A stretch of DNA of 64,000 nucleotides from positions 41,866,756-41,930,755 of the forward strand of contig JAPTYO010000009.1 of assembly GCA_036873135.1 (NCBI GenBank), read 5' to 3'. Of the stretch, positions 21,080 through 33,358 are shown piece after piece (the stretch's first letter is position 1; each line of letters starts with the position of its first letter). The translations under genes were made by a program, and so were the position numbers. The DNA is from Clarkia xantiana subsp. parviflora (lineage: Eukaryota > Streptophyta > Magnoliopsida > Myrtales > Onagraceae). The notes beneath the pieces are model-generated. The model ran no database searches. It was not told the origin of the DNA and saw only the letters and a list, made by a program, of their open reading frames with translations.

Positions 21080-21766
21080 TTAACCTGGATCATCATCTTC
21101 CAAGCTTTGTGCCTCACTCCTGAAAATATTTCTCAAACCAAGATTAGTAGAAAACAAATGATGCTTTTCAGCACCTAATGGTTTGGTAAAGATATCAGCA
21201 AGCTGATCATCTATACAAATATGAATAAGAGACACAGTTCCATCTAAAACCTTATCTCTAACCAAATGACAATCAATTTCAATATGTTTTGTTCTTTCAT
21301 GGAAGACTGGATTATTGGCAATCTGAATTGCTGCTTTATTATCACAATAAAGCACGGTTGGTTTTGTTTGTTTAAATCCCAATTCAGACACCAAACCTCT
21401 CAGCCACAAAACTTCTTTCAAAAGATGACCTATGCTTCTATATTCAGCTTCTGCTGAAGAGGTTGAAACTGTAGTTTGCTTTTTGTCTTTCCAAGACACA
21501 AGAGAGTCGCCTAGCTTAACACAGTAACCAGTAATAGACTTGCTACTCTCAAGACATCTACCCCAATCAGCATCACAAAAACCAACCAATTCAGTAGAAG
21601 AGTGAGAAAATTAAAGTAAACCCTTACCTGGTTCTCGTTTTAAGTACCTCACAATTCTCATGGCAGCATCCCAATGGGATTTCTTAGGCTTCTGCATATA
21701 CTGACTAAGATGCCTTACTGCAAAAGAAATGTCAGGCCTAGTGACAGTAAGATACAAAAACTTGCC
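21080..21766 (-). pseudogene. pol: C1 pol, RT C-terminus and RNase H
   Basis: The minus strand resumes the RT frame after T1 with GKFLYLTVTRPDISFAVRHL, then RNase H: GFCDADWG, SSAEAEYRS, VLYCDNKAAI and KHIEIDCHLVRD, with the usual end ADIFTKPL. A stop near 21610 separates the two parts. Typical Copia order, with RNase H last. Confidence 0.9.
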
Positions 21767-22434
21767 TGTTAAGTCTGCTTCCACTTGGGTAGCTCCGGGC
21801 TTCTTTTTCACGAACGGGCTCGGGATGTGTGTATAAGGACGGGAACGCCGTGATCCTTAAAACACAATCCTTGAACTAATATTCAAGTCCTCGACCTCGA
21901 ACTCACGAACTTCGGATCCTGCACGAGGGACAGTAACCAGCGTGGGAGAGGGAGGGATGCTGGTTGGGCCCTCTCCGATGCTCAAGTCAGAATTTCTAGA
22001 GAGAGAAAGCCTTAAAGATAGAAGTCAGAGCATCCAAAGCCCAAAATGAGGGAGTTTTGTAAAATGAGAGACCTAGGCCCCTATTTATAGGGAACCTAAG
22101 GATCATGCCCAGTTTAGAACGGCTTGATGTCGGTATGAAGGAAAACGTATACCGTCATCAAGGTGGACTATGCGTGCACCGACTTCTCGCAATCGGCAAA
22201 AATAATCGGGATGAGCGCGGAGAACGTCGATAATTCGGACCTCCGGATTATTTAGCAATCCGGACCGGTCCGGATTGCCTTGTGGCAATTCGGCAGTCCC
22301 CCGGTCCGGGTACTGCGCGTATTCCGGACCGTTTTTGGACTTGGGTGTCTGTGGAAGAATTCTTTTACGGGTTTCAAAGTATTCTGCGAGGCCCGAAATG
22401 TAAACACGAACCCGAATTGGACAGATATCTAACA
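21767..22434 (-). repeat. 3' LTR of T1
   Basis: Plus-strand ends TGTTAAGTCTGCTTCC and CAGATATCTAACA. Minus-strand polypurine tract CTCGGGGGCAAG at 22435-22446. Confidence 0.92.
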
Positions 22435-22446
22435 CTTGCCCCCGAG

Positions 22447-23840
22447 TCAAGTAGTGGTTTAAAACCCGTGCTTGACTCTTTTTAAGATAAGATATTCGTC
22501 CAATTTAGGTTCGGTACTGACCTCAAGGGTGGCCTGTTTGTCAATTCGAGTGTAGGGATCATAAATTTGACCAACTTCAATTTTCCGCCGTACGTACGTA
22601 ATCTGTTTATAGGGTTAGCGTAGCGAACAATATATGTATAACAACATGAAATTATATTCGCAATATCGTGTAATGAGTGAAATAAAGATTTATACAACTT
22701 GATAATATCATGGTACACCATGTAAGCATATAATACGTTGTCAACATGTAGATGACGACATAGTAAACGGATGACGTAATCATGCAATAAGCAAAACACT
22801 TAGAATAATTTGAAATTGGAAAGCATGCTTGTCAACATTGAGCATGATGTAAACATAGTAAATGATGCAAGCATGTTGTATGATGCAAACATGAAGTATG
22901 GTGTAAACGTGAGACATGATAAAAACATGAGATTCATACTTAGATGATAAAAATAATCATGTAACGATCATAAATAATAAACGTGTATGATAAATTCCGT
23001 GTACGTAATACGTAATAGTAATTACGTATAGTGTGTCATGAAGCATTGTGCGATATGTATGCAATATGAACATAGGAGAGATGAAAAGATGCTTGCTAAG
23101 GACTTATATGAAAATATATTAAAGTTTAGTCCTTAGCACATGGTGTAGGCACTATTGATGAAAATTAAGAGAGAGAATACTCATTATCTTACATCCTTCA
23201 TAGATAAATCTCCAAGAAGCTCTCTATTCTTGATGAAAATGAAACTCTTAAGATCATAGATTTGGAGTAGACACTCCATAGTTGATATCAATTGGATTCC
23301 GATGTGGCACGTATCAATTCGGACTCGCTTCGTGTTAGTGAGTTCAATTTCATACATGGTTGGACCTTTCATAACTTCGATTTAGTCTCGAAATCACAAT
23401 GTACCTAGCTTACCTTAACATGCATACAAGGTGTTTGATAAAATGCATTAGAATTCTTAGCCTCAAATCGGTCAAAATTTTTCTAAGTGCTGAAAATTTT
23501 AGAAAAGTGTAAATGAATCGTTATACTTCCCTTATGCATAGTGTTCATTGCCGACATGTTGTTCCATGCCTTAGTCGTTGCTTTAGTATGCTCGATGTTG
23601 ATGATGGGTAGTTGTACGTACATGACCGTCAATGGTTGTATGTTGGTAATGATAGCTTAGGCAATGTACGTTGAGTATCATGTATAGACCGTTGGTCATT
23701 GTCTACAAACATGCTAAAACACTTAACAATTTCTAATGCTTGTTACCATAGATGTCTTCGTATAAGCTTTGTCGATAAGCGTCGTAGGAATGCTTAGGAG
23801 GTATTGTGTAGAAGTTGATAATAGCTACTTGATGCATGCA
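22447..23840. other. non-coding 3' region of T1
   Basis: AT-rich, with many short direct repeats of the type GATGCAAACATGAAGTATG around 22820-22930. The frames on both strands are short and unlike any family. No gene seen. Confidence 0.6.
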
Positions 23841-23842
23841 AT

Positions 23843-24660
23843 CCATCCTTGTCGACATGTACGTACATAAATGGAAACACTTAGAAAATATTCTTCATTT
23901 GTCGACATGCACCCTTTTCGACATGTATGTACGTACATGGAAACACTTTGAAAATATTCTCCCCTTGTTGACATCCATCCTTGTTGACATGTATGTACGT
24001 ACATGGAAACACTTAGAAAATATTCTCCCCTTGTTGACATCCATCCTTGTTGACATGTATGTATGTACATGGAAACACTTAGAAAATATTCTCCCCTTGT
24101 TGACATCCATCCTTGTTGACATGTATGTACGTACATGGAAACACTTAGAAAATATTCTCCCGTTGTTGACATCCATCCTTGTTGACATGTATGTATGTAC
24201 ATGGAAACACTTAGAAAATATTCTCCCCTAGTTGACATCCATCCTTGTTAACATGTATGTACGTACATGGAAACACTTAGAAAATATTCTTCACTTGTCG
24301 ACATGCATCCTTGTCGACATGTATGTACGTACATGGAAATACTTAGAAAATATTCTTCACTTGTCGACATACATCCTTGTCGACATGTATGTACGTACAT
24401 TGAAATACTTAGAAAATATTCCTTGCTTGTCGACATCCATCCTTGTCGACATGTATGCACGTACATGGAAATACTTAGAAAATATTCTTCACTTGTCGAC
24501 ATGTATGTACGTACATGGAAACACTTAGAAAATATTCCACGCTTGTCGAAATCCATCCTTGTCGACATGTATGTACGTACATGGAAATACTTAGGAAATA
24601 TTCCTTGCTTGTCGACATCCATCCTTGTCGACATGTATGTCCGTACATGTATGTGCGCAC
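23843..24660. repeat. 66-bp tandem array with palindromic core
   Basis: About twelve units containing CATCCATCCTTGTTGACATG, then ATGTACGTACAT (a perfect palindrome) and GGAAACACTTAGAAAATATT. Left and right thirds carry the GTCGAC form, the middle units the GTTGAC form, so there are at least two sub-types. The period of 66 is divisible by three, which keeps frames open on both strands and makes false ORFs (for example 23825-24238, 24248-24868). Confidence 0.93.
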
Positions 24661-27299
24661 TTGCCCCCACGCTTAGAATCTTTTCTCTATCCCTGGCTAT
24701 GTACGCTGTATCCATATGCTTTGATGTAAACACAGGTCGTATGCCAACACCTTGTTGTATGCTAACACTTGGTAATATGCTGACACATAGTAACATGCTG
24801 ACAGCTTGCAATATGCTGGCTGTCATCCTGAGCAAAACACTTAAAAAATATTTCGCCCTTGTAATCATGTATGCTGCGAGTATGAGCTCGGTGTCGACAT
24901 GTAAGGTTGATGTGTTGAAGAAGTTGCTCCCCTTGCATGATGCTTGTTACTTGATTAGTTGATGTTGGTACACACATACGTTCTTCTGAAGATTTGGTAT
25001 GTTGATGATCTTTATGACTTGTATCATGTTGTAATGTAGGTCGGACTGATGGAAAAAGCTCGTCTTTGCAGATATCCGATGTATACCGTAATCTGCTTGT
25101 TAGAAGGAATGTCCGTACAATTGCCCCCGCTAGTCTGGAGTCTCCGGACATGGTTGCGGTAAATGACTTGTGAGTAAGGCATCTCCTTGTCTCTTCTTTG
25201 AACTTGTTAATCTTCCAAGTTGTTGTTTTCATGTTGCTGAATGCGTGGTTGTAGTTTCTGGCTTTAGCACAATTCTCAAAAGATCCGACGCAGGGGCGCG
25301 TTCCTCGAGCGATTCAAAGTTCTTTATGCCGAGTACGACCGTGCTAACTCCTTCTTGTGATAAAGGGAATAGAGTTGAGGGTCGTGCGGTGGTGCCTTTT
25401 GCCCCACGGTCGAGGGACCGGCCCAAGGAGGAGCGTTCCTCCCATTGAGGTAAGCGTTGTTTACTTCTTCACATTTGAAAGTTGATCTTGAAGACGGCTG
25501 ATTTTGATGCACGCATTGCTGATTGTCGCGCTTATGTTGAAGAGCTATGTCATATTGAAGTTGAAGCGACCATTCTTGTCGTGTCTTTTGTGCGGATGAC
25601 GACATTGCATTTGATGTTGACATTATGAACTCTTTGCCATAGATCCTTGGAGATGTTGCTATCTCTTGGTTGGTGTCAGGTTGTCTGTTTCCATCATGTT
25701 GAATTATTTGTGAATGGGTTGATGTTGTTTTGAGGTTTTCGATAAATCTTTGTTTATGCCTTTGCTTGCATGGTATTTCATCCATTGGCACTGTTTTCAA
25801 TAATAATAAACATGTGATAACTTGTTAGTAATATTTCATACCTTGAGCTATCTTTATTGTCCGCGTGTATTGGACTTGCATGATAGGATTGAACTATTTG
25901 TTGTGATGGATAGAGCATATGATGTTGCGACTTGCGCATTGCAGGGTGTTATATACACTTGGTACCTGACCTTTGACATGTAGCAGTGTCGTCTTGATGT
26001 AGCAAGACTTAAGTTTATATCGTCTCTTAGTTCCACTCTTAGGCGACGTTGTTGCAAGATACTTCTTGCTGATTTTGTTGTTTTGGCGTTAAATGCTAAA
26101 GAGCAACATAACGTTATACAAGACTCAACTTGTAAGTTTGATGAGTTTTGTACAAGGTTTGCTTTAAAAGGCGTATAACATGAAGCTATCCTTTTTCAGG
26201 CCTAAGTCTTCATGCTGTATGAACCCTTAAGAGAGTATGCATACTTTTAGTGTGTGGGGTTGTCGTCTAACAAGAGAACTTCCACCACGATGGGGTGATC
26301 AGTCCCACCTAAGTGCCGCATCCTGGTTTGTATGCAGGGAATGGCTATGAACATGAGGATTTGCTTCTAAGAGCATTTCGCAGCATGCCATTTTTTTGGA
26401 GTAAACATGGGGTTTGCCCTTACAAAGAGGATACCACAGCATGCTACTTTTGATAGTAAATCTTGGTGTTTATCCAAGATATTGCTTGCTGTTAACGCCT
26501 TTGGAATAGTTGTCACTTTGAGTAGAGAATTTTATAAGTCCCTTTTTGTAGATAACCCGCAAGTTGTCATCGCCACATATAAGTTGACTGTGCACATAGC
26601 GTGATGGCTTTGTGTTGCCGACATCTTCTTGATATAGCCGCTGTTATGGACGGAGAAATAAACTCCCTGTTGGTGTAGATAATAGATATGTTGGCTTTGT
26701 ATTCCATAAATTCCTCCTTGAACATAATGCTTAGCTTGTATTGTTGAAGTAGATATTATGTGTATAGGTTACTACTACTTGGCATAATTCCCATGTAGTA
26801 ATCATAGTGTAGTATGTACCTACGAACATAGTTGCTCTTTGTTAGATAGTTGCAATGTTTACAAGTTTGCAAAAATATGGAGCTATGAAATTTTTCTGTT
26901 TAGTAATGCATATAATAGATAAAGTAAAGGAGTCTGATACGAGGACTCCTTGTTTGTGCAGGAAACTTCCCTAAGAGCGGACGCGATAGGTGCGGATCGT
27001 GACAGGTATGCATATGTCGGGAGCGGAGCTTTTCCAAGTATCACCCGCTATATGTGATTGTGAATATGTCTGTATGAACAGTGACTATGCATTATTGTAT
27101 GCGTCCTCTAGTTGATATGCGTTGATGCCTCCTTAGCATGATGTACATGCCTATATATGATCATTGCTTGGTGTTTCCTTCTTAGAAGAATTGTACCGCC
27201 TGTTTTTGCAATTATTCGTTTCCTCACTTCGGTGGAATGCCGAGCACTTGTCAGCTTGGTGCCCCCCAAGTTGTTTGGCAGTTGTACCACTGTTTCCTG
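24661..27299. other. non-coding middle of T1 where pol would be
   Basis: No RT, RNase H or integrase motif is visible on either strand. There are short AATATGCTGACA-type repeats at 24720-24830 and several tracts reading GGGGGCAA on the minus strand (24660, 25119), similar to the polypurine tract. An open minus-strand frame at 25324-25800 (158 codons) has no recognisable domain. Confidence 0.55.
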
Positions 27300-27740
27300 A
27301 TACTTTCTATTACTTCATCTTCTGACAGTGATGCGCTTACTCGGGCCATCCTTTCTGGCTCATCTATCTTGATTTCTTTTAACGCTTCAACAAAAGCAGG
27401 ACGTGCATGATCTACCCTTGGGTTTTCATCAATGACGGGAGTTTCGCTATTGTTTGTCTTGACATTATGTTGGAGTGCAACCTTGTAGCAGTCTTTTGAT
27501 AGCTGCTGATCTCTCTTTATTTCACCAATTCCTGTCTTTGTTGGAAACTTGATCTTTTGGTGTGATGTTGACGCTTATCATACCCCACTTGTTCATGGTT
27601 GTATACCCTAGGATTCCATTATATGCGTCAAGCTTTTCTGCAATCACGAACGGAACGCCGATTTGGATTTGTTGCTCTCCTTCTCCTATTGCGCATTGCG
27701 CGGTGTTGAATTAATGTGTTGGCTTTGCGATGTATGCTTC
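27300..27740 (-). pseudogene. decayed protease and pre-RT linker of T1
   Basis: Minus-strand pieces align by eye to the G1 protease: VIAEKLDAYNGILGYTTMNK corresponds to ESAGTYNAIIGRTTINP, and further on LKEIKIDEPERMARVSASLS corresponds to LKEVEIDGPQRKVKIGSALS, the linker just before RT. Frames are interrupted and recognisable pol ends here, which places the deletion point of T1 at the start of RT. Confidence 0.7.
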
Positions 27741-27944
27741 ATGTGTTCATTTTCAAGGGGCCTGGGTTTATTTGATGTGTTTCTTCATACACTTGGGACT
27801 TTTTCCGAGGTTATGTCTGTATGATGATTGTGCATATGGTTGAGAGATGTTATACTGGTGGACATAAGCTGCACTTAATCTAAGAAGACTTAAAGTAGAT
27901 ATGTAAAAATGGAGATAGAGGGATTGATGATGTGTTTGACGTCT

Positions 27945-29852
27945 TCATAGGTGATTTGTCGGAAAGTTGATTCTGCCACGTGCCACATAGTTCCTCAGTG
28001 CATCTAGCGTGTTGAGCTCTTCAATCTCCACCTTTGTGGATGAGCAAATGTTGGTGTTATGCCCCCCAGTTTTATGGTGCTTGCATCGTTCTTCAACGTT
28101 CTTGCCAAGGAAGGCAGTCATTGGCTCCAGTGGTTGGTTAAGTTTGTTTTCCGGGAGTTTGAAATTTGTTTCCTCCACCTTCATGCTCCAAGGATTGTAT
28201 AAGTCGTCATAATTGGTTCCATGAGTGACGTTGTTTTTCCGGCGCTTGGCGATAGGTGGATTATCATTCGCCTTTTCTTTTCCTTTGCCTTTTCCAGAAG
28301 ACTTCACATGAAACTTCTTTTGATGCTTATTTCCTTGGTCGATATACTTCTTCATTTCTCCTTTTAAGATTAAGCTGTTTACATGAAACCTTAATCCAAC
28401 ACAGCTTTCCGTCTCGTGGCCATACACTTCGTGATTTTCACACCATTTGCTTTCATCTTTTCCCAATGGGCCCTTGCGGAAATTGGAGGGCTTTTTCCAC
28501 AGCTTGGTCTTCTTTATCTCTTTCAAGATGACGGACAACGGTGTGTTCAATGGAACACATTTGGCGAGATTGGTGTTTTTGAGCCTTTGGACGTCTGACT
28601 GGAATGGCCTCTTTTGTTGCGGTTGTCTCTTTTCCCGGGAAGCTTCTATATTTACCTCAATTATTTCCTTCAAGGTTCTTGTTGTAAGTCCCGTGATTGG
28701 GACATCATCGTCATTAACAGGTTTTTTCCGTTCCTCCTTGTGACAGATGTTAGCATCGTCTTGGCTTGTCCTCGTGGAAGAACCTTCCTTGTACATTTTT
28801 TAGCGGGAGGTTGGAGGTTGTTTCCATGCCCCTTCTTGGTGTTGTGCTATCACATACGGGTTGTATGAGCGTGCAGCTCCTTGCATTGGTTGTCGGTACT
28901 GGAAGGTACCTTCCGTGTATTGTCCCCCTATTCTTTGGTGCAGTGTGTCTTGATGACTTGTGACTCGGGACTTTGTTCTTGTCTCCTCGACTTGTCCGTT
29001 GATTGGAGGCATAGGTGGTGGTGGCGAGGCATATCCTTGGTTCCTTAACATCTTTCGGAATGCAACCAGCTCTTCGAGCGCGGTCATCATGGTAGGAGTG
29101 ACAGGTGGTGGCGGGTTGACACCTTTGTATTGGAGGACTCCTTGGTCGTACTGTGCGAAGGATGCACTTCTTGTTGGCATGAAGAAAGCATTGGATGTGG
29201 CAACAGGGATTTGAGAGGATCCAAGTCGACTTCTTGTCGGCTTCTGCTTGGGTATGTCCAAGACGTCGTGGTACGCAATGTGCTCTTTGTCCTTTGATGA
29301 AAAATCAATGACATCTTCAAAGGCGGCATCCTTCATGACGGCCTCCTTTACGTCGACATACTCCATGTTGGTATCATGGGACTTGTGCATTGTCTTTACA
29401 ACGTACACTTCTTGCTTGTATGACTTCTCGCTTTTAGCATCAAAGTCTTCATGGATCATATGCACGTTTGTCATCTTTTCCGGATAGGATGCAATGTATG
29501 CTGTATTTTGGACTTTAGGGCCATGCTGTGCGGAAGGCACACTGCTTGTTGGCATGGAGGATGCAGCGAACATTTCTTTATGCACGTGCAAATGATCCTG
29601 CTGACTTGTTGCCTGCTTCTGTTTGTTAGCTGGCATCCCGTATGGGAACTCTTCATTGATCCCTGTCCTTCGCTCGAACTCGTGTGCTGATGCATTATTC
29701 TGAATTTCGGGACCGTGCTGTGCGGAAGGCACGTTTGCGGTTGGAACGAATGAGGCGGTAGACCTTGTATCTAGAACGTGAGAACGTCCTGGTTGGCTTC
29801 TTGTCGGCTTCGGCTTGCTTGCACCCGCCTTCTTTGGTCGTCTTCCAGTCAT
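27945..29852 (-). pseudogene. gag: Tat-like gag of T1 with one internal stop
   Basis: A minus-strand frame of 636 codons from ATG (29852-29850; MTGRRPKKAGASKPKP) to the stop at 27945, interrupted by a single in-frame TAA at 28802-28800. Two zinc-knuckle-like motifs occur in the second half: CENHEVYGHETESC and CKHHKTGGHNTNIC, the same spacing class as in G1-G4 Gag. A basic region (GKGKGKEKA, KRRKN) follows the first. The N-terminal half has repeated TKSR/SAQHGP-like segments. Were the TAA read through, it would be a complete Gag. Confidence 0.75.
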
Positions 29853-29885
29853 AGCTCGCGGTATGGAACGGCTTTTTGTTCGAAT

Positions 29886-29903
29886 CACGCTGACGGCGCC
29901 AAA
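29886..29903 (-). other. primer-binding site of T1
   Basis: Minus strand TTTGGCGCCGTCAGCGTG directly after the 5' LTR; shares TTGGCGCCGTC with the Tat elements of this window. Confidence 0.8.
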
Positions 29904-30540
29904 TGTTAAGTCTACTTCCACTTGGGTAGCCCCGGGCTTCTTTTTCACGAACGGGCTCAGGATGTGTGTATAAGGACGGGAACGCCACGATCCTCAAAAC
30001 ACAATCCTTGAACTAATCTTCAAGTCCTCGACCTCGAACTCACGAACTTCGGATCCTGCACGAGGGGCAGTAACCAGCGTGGGAGAGGGGGGATGCTGGT
30101 TGGGCCCTCTCCGACGTTCAAGTCAGAATTTCTAGAGAGAGAAAGCCTTTTAGAGAGAAGTCAGAGCATCCAAAGTCCAAAATGAGGGAGTTTTCTAAAA
30201 TGAGAGACCTAGGCCCCTATTTATAGGGAACCTAAGGATCATGCCCAGTTTTGAACGGCTTGATGTCGGTATGAAGGAAAACGTATACCGTCATCAAGGT
30301 GGACTATGCATGCACCGACTTCTCGCAATCGGCAAAAATAACTGGGATGAGCGCGGAGAACGTCGATAATTCGGACCTCCAGATTATTTAGCAATCCGGA
30401 AGTCCCCCGGTCCGGGTACTGCGCGTATTCCGGACCGTTTTTGGACTTGGGTGTCCATGGAAAAATTCTTTTACGGGTTTTGGAGTATTTTGCGAGGCCC
30501 GAAATGTAAACACGAACCCGAATTGGACAAATATCTAACA
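29904..30540 (-). repeat. 5' LTR of T1
   Basis: 637 bp, collinear with 21767-22434 apart from a ~31-bp deletion in a CCGGTCCGGATT region and scattered substitutions. Confidence 0.92.
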
Positions 30541-30545
30541 TTTCC

Positions 30546-32098
30546 GATCAGTCTTCTAAACAGAGTGGCATCCTCTAGGACTTTACCATCCAGATTCAAA
30601 CCTAAATGATCATCATAATCTTTCCTAGACAACTTAAGTTTCAATTCCATAGGGGTCTCAACAACACGACAACCAGACATCCCAACAGAGACAATAAGCT
30701 CAAGGGCATATTTCCTCTGAGAGAGGATAATACCATCATTGGACCTAATTACCTCAATACCCAAAAAATAGTTAAGATCCCCAAGATCCTTCATCTTGAA
30801 ACTAGTTTGACGCACATTTTTCAATTCAACCACTAGCTTAGAGCTATTCCCTAAAATGAGTAAGTCATCAACATATACAAGTAACACCACAATCTCATCA
30901 TTGTCAAACTTTCTAAACAAAGAATAATCATGCTTGGATTGTACATAACCAGCATTAACAAGAGCACTAGTCAATTTCAAATTCCATTGTCTGCTAACTT
31001 GTTTTAAACCATAGAGGGATTTGAGTAATCGACATACTTTGTTACCCTGACCCCCCTGATTACCAAAGCCCTCTGGCAAAGACATATAAACTTCCTCAGT
31101 TAGGTCCCATTGCAAAAAAACATTATACACATCCATTTAATAAATGGGCCAACTGTTAGAAGCAACCAGAGAAAGAATAATACGAACAGTGTTCATTTTA
31201 ACAACGGGGGAAAATGTCTCAAAGTAGTCAATTCCATATTTTTGTTTAAAACCGTTTGCAACAAGCCTAGCTTTATATCTCTCCAAACTACCATCAAAAT
31301 TATATTTCAACTTATAAACTCATTTGCAACCAATAGGAACCTTACCTTTAGGAAGAGAAACTACCTATCTGCCATTGTTCTCCAAGGCAGTGATTTCCTC
31401 AGACATAGCTTGGATCCACTCTGGACTTTGGGCAGCTTCATTAAAATTGGAAGGTTCACTCAACTTGGAAAAAGAGGTTAGATAACATTGGTAAGGTGCA
31501 GATAAGTGTTTGTAAGACACATAAGCTTGGATAGGATATAAGGCAGTTGGATTGCCCATGACAAAATCAGAACTCCACACAGGTGGCCTAACAGGCCTCC
31601 CATACCTGCTTGTCTGTAAAGGTGGAACTGGAATGGGCAAAGGCTCAGTAACATGATCAGTATCAGAAACATCATCATATACACCATCCACAACATCATC
31701 TTGCATATCAATAACAGGTTGATCATCTAAGAGATCAACTTCATCACTGTCCAGAGACTCAAAAATATCAGAATGTTCCTCAGTTAATTCTGGATGAATA
31801 TGATTAACATCACTGGAGTTGTCATCTGTGTTAAACTCAAAAAATATAGGCATCTGATCAAGTGTGTTCCTTTTAAAAGGGAAGATACTCTCATTAAAAT
31901 AAACATCTCTATGAACAATAAAAACTTTCTTAGTCAAATCATAGAGTCGATATCCATTTTGTAACTCAGAAAAACCCATCAAAACACAAGTAATAGCTTT
32001 GGAAGCAAACTTGTCAGTCACAACTAGATTTTTGGCATAGCACAGACAACCAAAAACTCTAATATGAGAGGTATCAGGTGATTTTCCATAAAAGACTT
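30546..32098 (-). pseudogene. pol: C1 pol, integrase C-terminus and reverse transcriptase
   Basis: The minus strand carries the Copia integrase tail (KAITCVLMGFSELQNGYRLY, VHRDVYFNE), the RT start (WIQAMSEEITALENN) and, after stops at about 31365 and 31137, the RT core: LYGLKQVSRQWN and LLVYVDDLLILG (catalytic YVDD), then KMKDLGDLNYFLGIEV and FRRLIG, where T1 cuts the frame. The stops show it is inactive. Confidence 0.9.
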
Positions 32099-32445
32099 CT
32101 AATGAGATTTTCCTTTAAGAACAGTACTAGGCATCACAGTAATCAAATAGCAGGCAGTTAAGATGTATTCACCCCAAAAAGGATCAGGGATGTATGCTTG
32201 CAACTTCAAAGCTCTAGCCACCTCAAGCAGATGCCTATGTTTTCGTTCAACCCTCCCATTATGCTGAGGTGTGTAAGAGCAAGAGCTTTGATGTAAAATT
32301 CTTTTTTCTTTAAAAAAAATTGTATAGCTGTTCATTGAAGAATTCACCTCCATTATCAGTTCTAAAACATTTAACATGCCTCTCAAATTGAGTTTCAACC
32401 ATCAGACCAAAATTTCTCATCACTATAGCAACATCATATTTAAAT
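32099..32445 (-). pseudogene. pol: C1 integrase core, C-terminal part
   Basis: HQSSCSYTPQHNGRVERKHR contains the catalytic Glu region of Copia integrase; the segment upstream (DNGGEF-like) is degenerate. It continues on the far side of the Pack-MULE at 33368. Confidence 0.85.
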
Positions 32446-33358
32446 GGGAAAAGTCTGTAAAACATGCAACATGTTTGAAAAAGATGGTTTTATGGACCAG
32501 TATGTTTTAAAATGTACAATATGTTTGTAAAAGATGGTAAAATGTCATTCTGTCAACTTGTTAATTATTCCGTTAAGTCAGCGTTATTAGAACCGGACCG
32601 GTCAAACCGGTCTGTGTTATTAGAACCCATCCCTTCACTTCCTTCCCTTTTCCCGTAAAGAATATGAGCAGTCTTTTAAAAAAAAAAACAATTTTCCGCG
32701 ATATTTTTACGGGTAATTCATCGATTTGGAAATCGAGAGCAGTACGGTCACTCTCGGATCACATTCCCCAGCAATCAAACTGAAGTTGTTAGTATCTGCA
32801 ATCAAATCTACAGAAACAAAGCTCTTAAACACATGAGATGGGCCTTGGAGCAAATTATTGGTCAGATTTACAACCTTTAAGGAATCAAGATTTGTCAGTG
32901 TCGAAGGAACATGACCAGTGAAGAAGTTGTCTCTCAAGCTCAATACTTGCAGGTCTTGTGGAGCGGAGAAATCGGGAAGCTGACCAAAAAAATGCATTCG
33001 AATGTAACAGGTTCCTTTTGTAACCAAATCGAGGAATTACCTGCAAAATTCGCGGAAAATTGGAAAGGGAACAATCCTGGCTTGCTTGAATAGCAAGGCT
33101 GCTCCTATTCTTCACGGGAAACGGGAATGAAATTGAAGGGATAGATTAGACCGGGTTCAAACCGGTTCGAACCAGAAATTACCCTGACCGTTTTGATATC
33201 CGGTCCGGTTCTATTAACATTGACTTAACGGAATTATTAACAACAAGTTGATGGAATGACATTTTACCATCTTTTACAAACATGTTGTACATTTTAAAAC
33301 ACACTGGTCCATAAAACCATCTTTTTAAAACATGTTGCATGTTTTACATACTTTTCCC
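32446..33358. mobile_element. Pack-MULE carrying a TMK-like gene fragment
   Basis: 913 bp with terminal inverted repeats of about 150 bp beginning GGGAAAAGTCTGTAAAACAT and ending ATGTTTTACATACTTTTCCC. 9-bp flanks TATTTAAAT (32437-32445) and GATTTAAAT (33359-33367), one mismatch, the Mutator TSD length. It lies in the integrase of C1. The interior encodes a leucine-rich-repeat fragment from a cellular gene and no transposase, which is the definition of a Pack-MULE. Confidence 0.85.
32707..33027 (-). pseudogene. captured TMK-type LRR receptor kinase fragment
   Basis: Minus strand, about 100 codons: [20 protein letters not shown], then [30 protein letters not shown] and [11 protein letters not shown]. 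The order LRR, then the VFKSSVSVD-like island and GECDPRV, is typical of the extracellular region of TMK receptor kinases (auxin and cell-wall signalling). There is no kinase or membrane segment. Sequence to 33115 upstream is probably more of the captured locus, including intron. Stops at both ends; no evidence of expression. Confidence 0.8.

Larger units (their letters stand above)
21767..30540 (-). mobile_element. T1: non-autonomous Tat-like LTR element inserted in C1
   Basis: LTRs at 21767-22434 (3', 668 bp) and 29904-30540 (5', 637 bp; about 31 bp are missing near 30395). Termini TGTTAG..TTAACA. Flanking 5-mers are TTGCC and TTTCC (one mismatch) inside the C1 RT codons for Gly-Lys. The PBS reads TTGGCGCCGTCAGCG, close to G1-G4. 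It encodes a Tat-like gag and a decayed protease, but RT, RNase H and integrase are absent; about 4.7 kb of non-coding, repeat-bearing DNA takes their place. It must rely on enzymes from another element. Confidence 0.9.

Noticed and set aside
23825..24962. Long open frames on both strands (131, 137, 206 and 231 codons)
   Set aside because: They are produced by the 66-bp tandem array: a period divisible by three keeps frames open on both strands. No domain, no composition typical of protein.
25324..25800. 158-codon minus-strand frame in T1
   Set aside because: Possible eroded element ORF, but no homology I can name and no conserved start context; left as non-coding.
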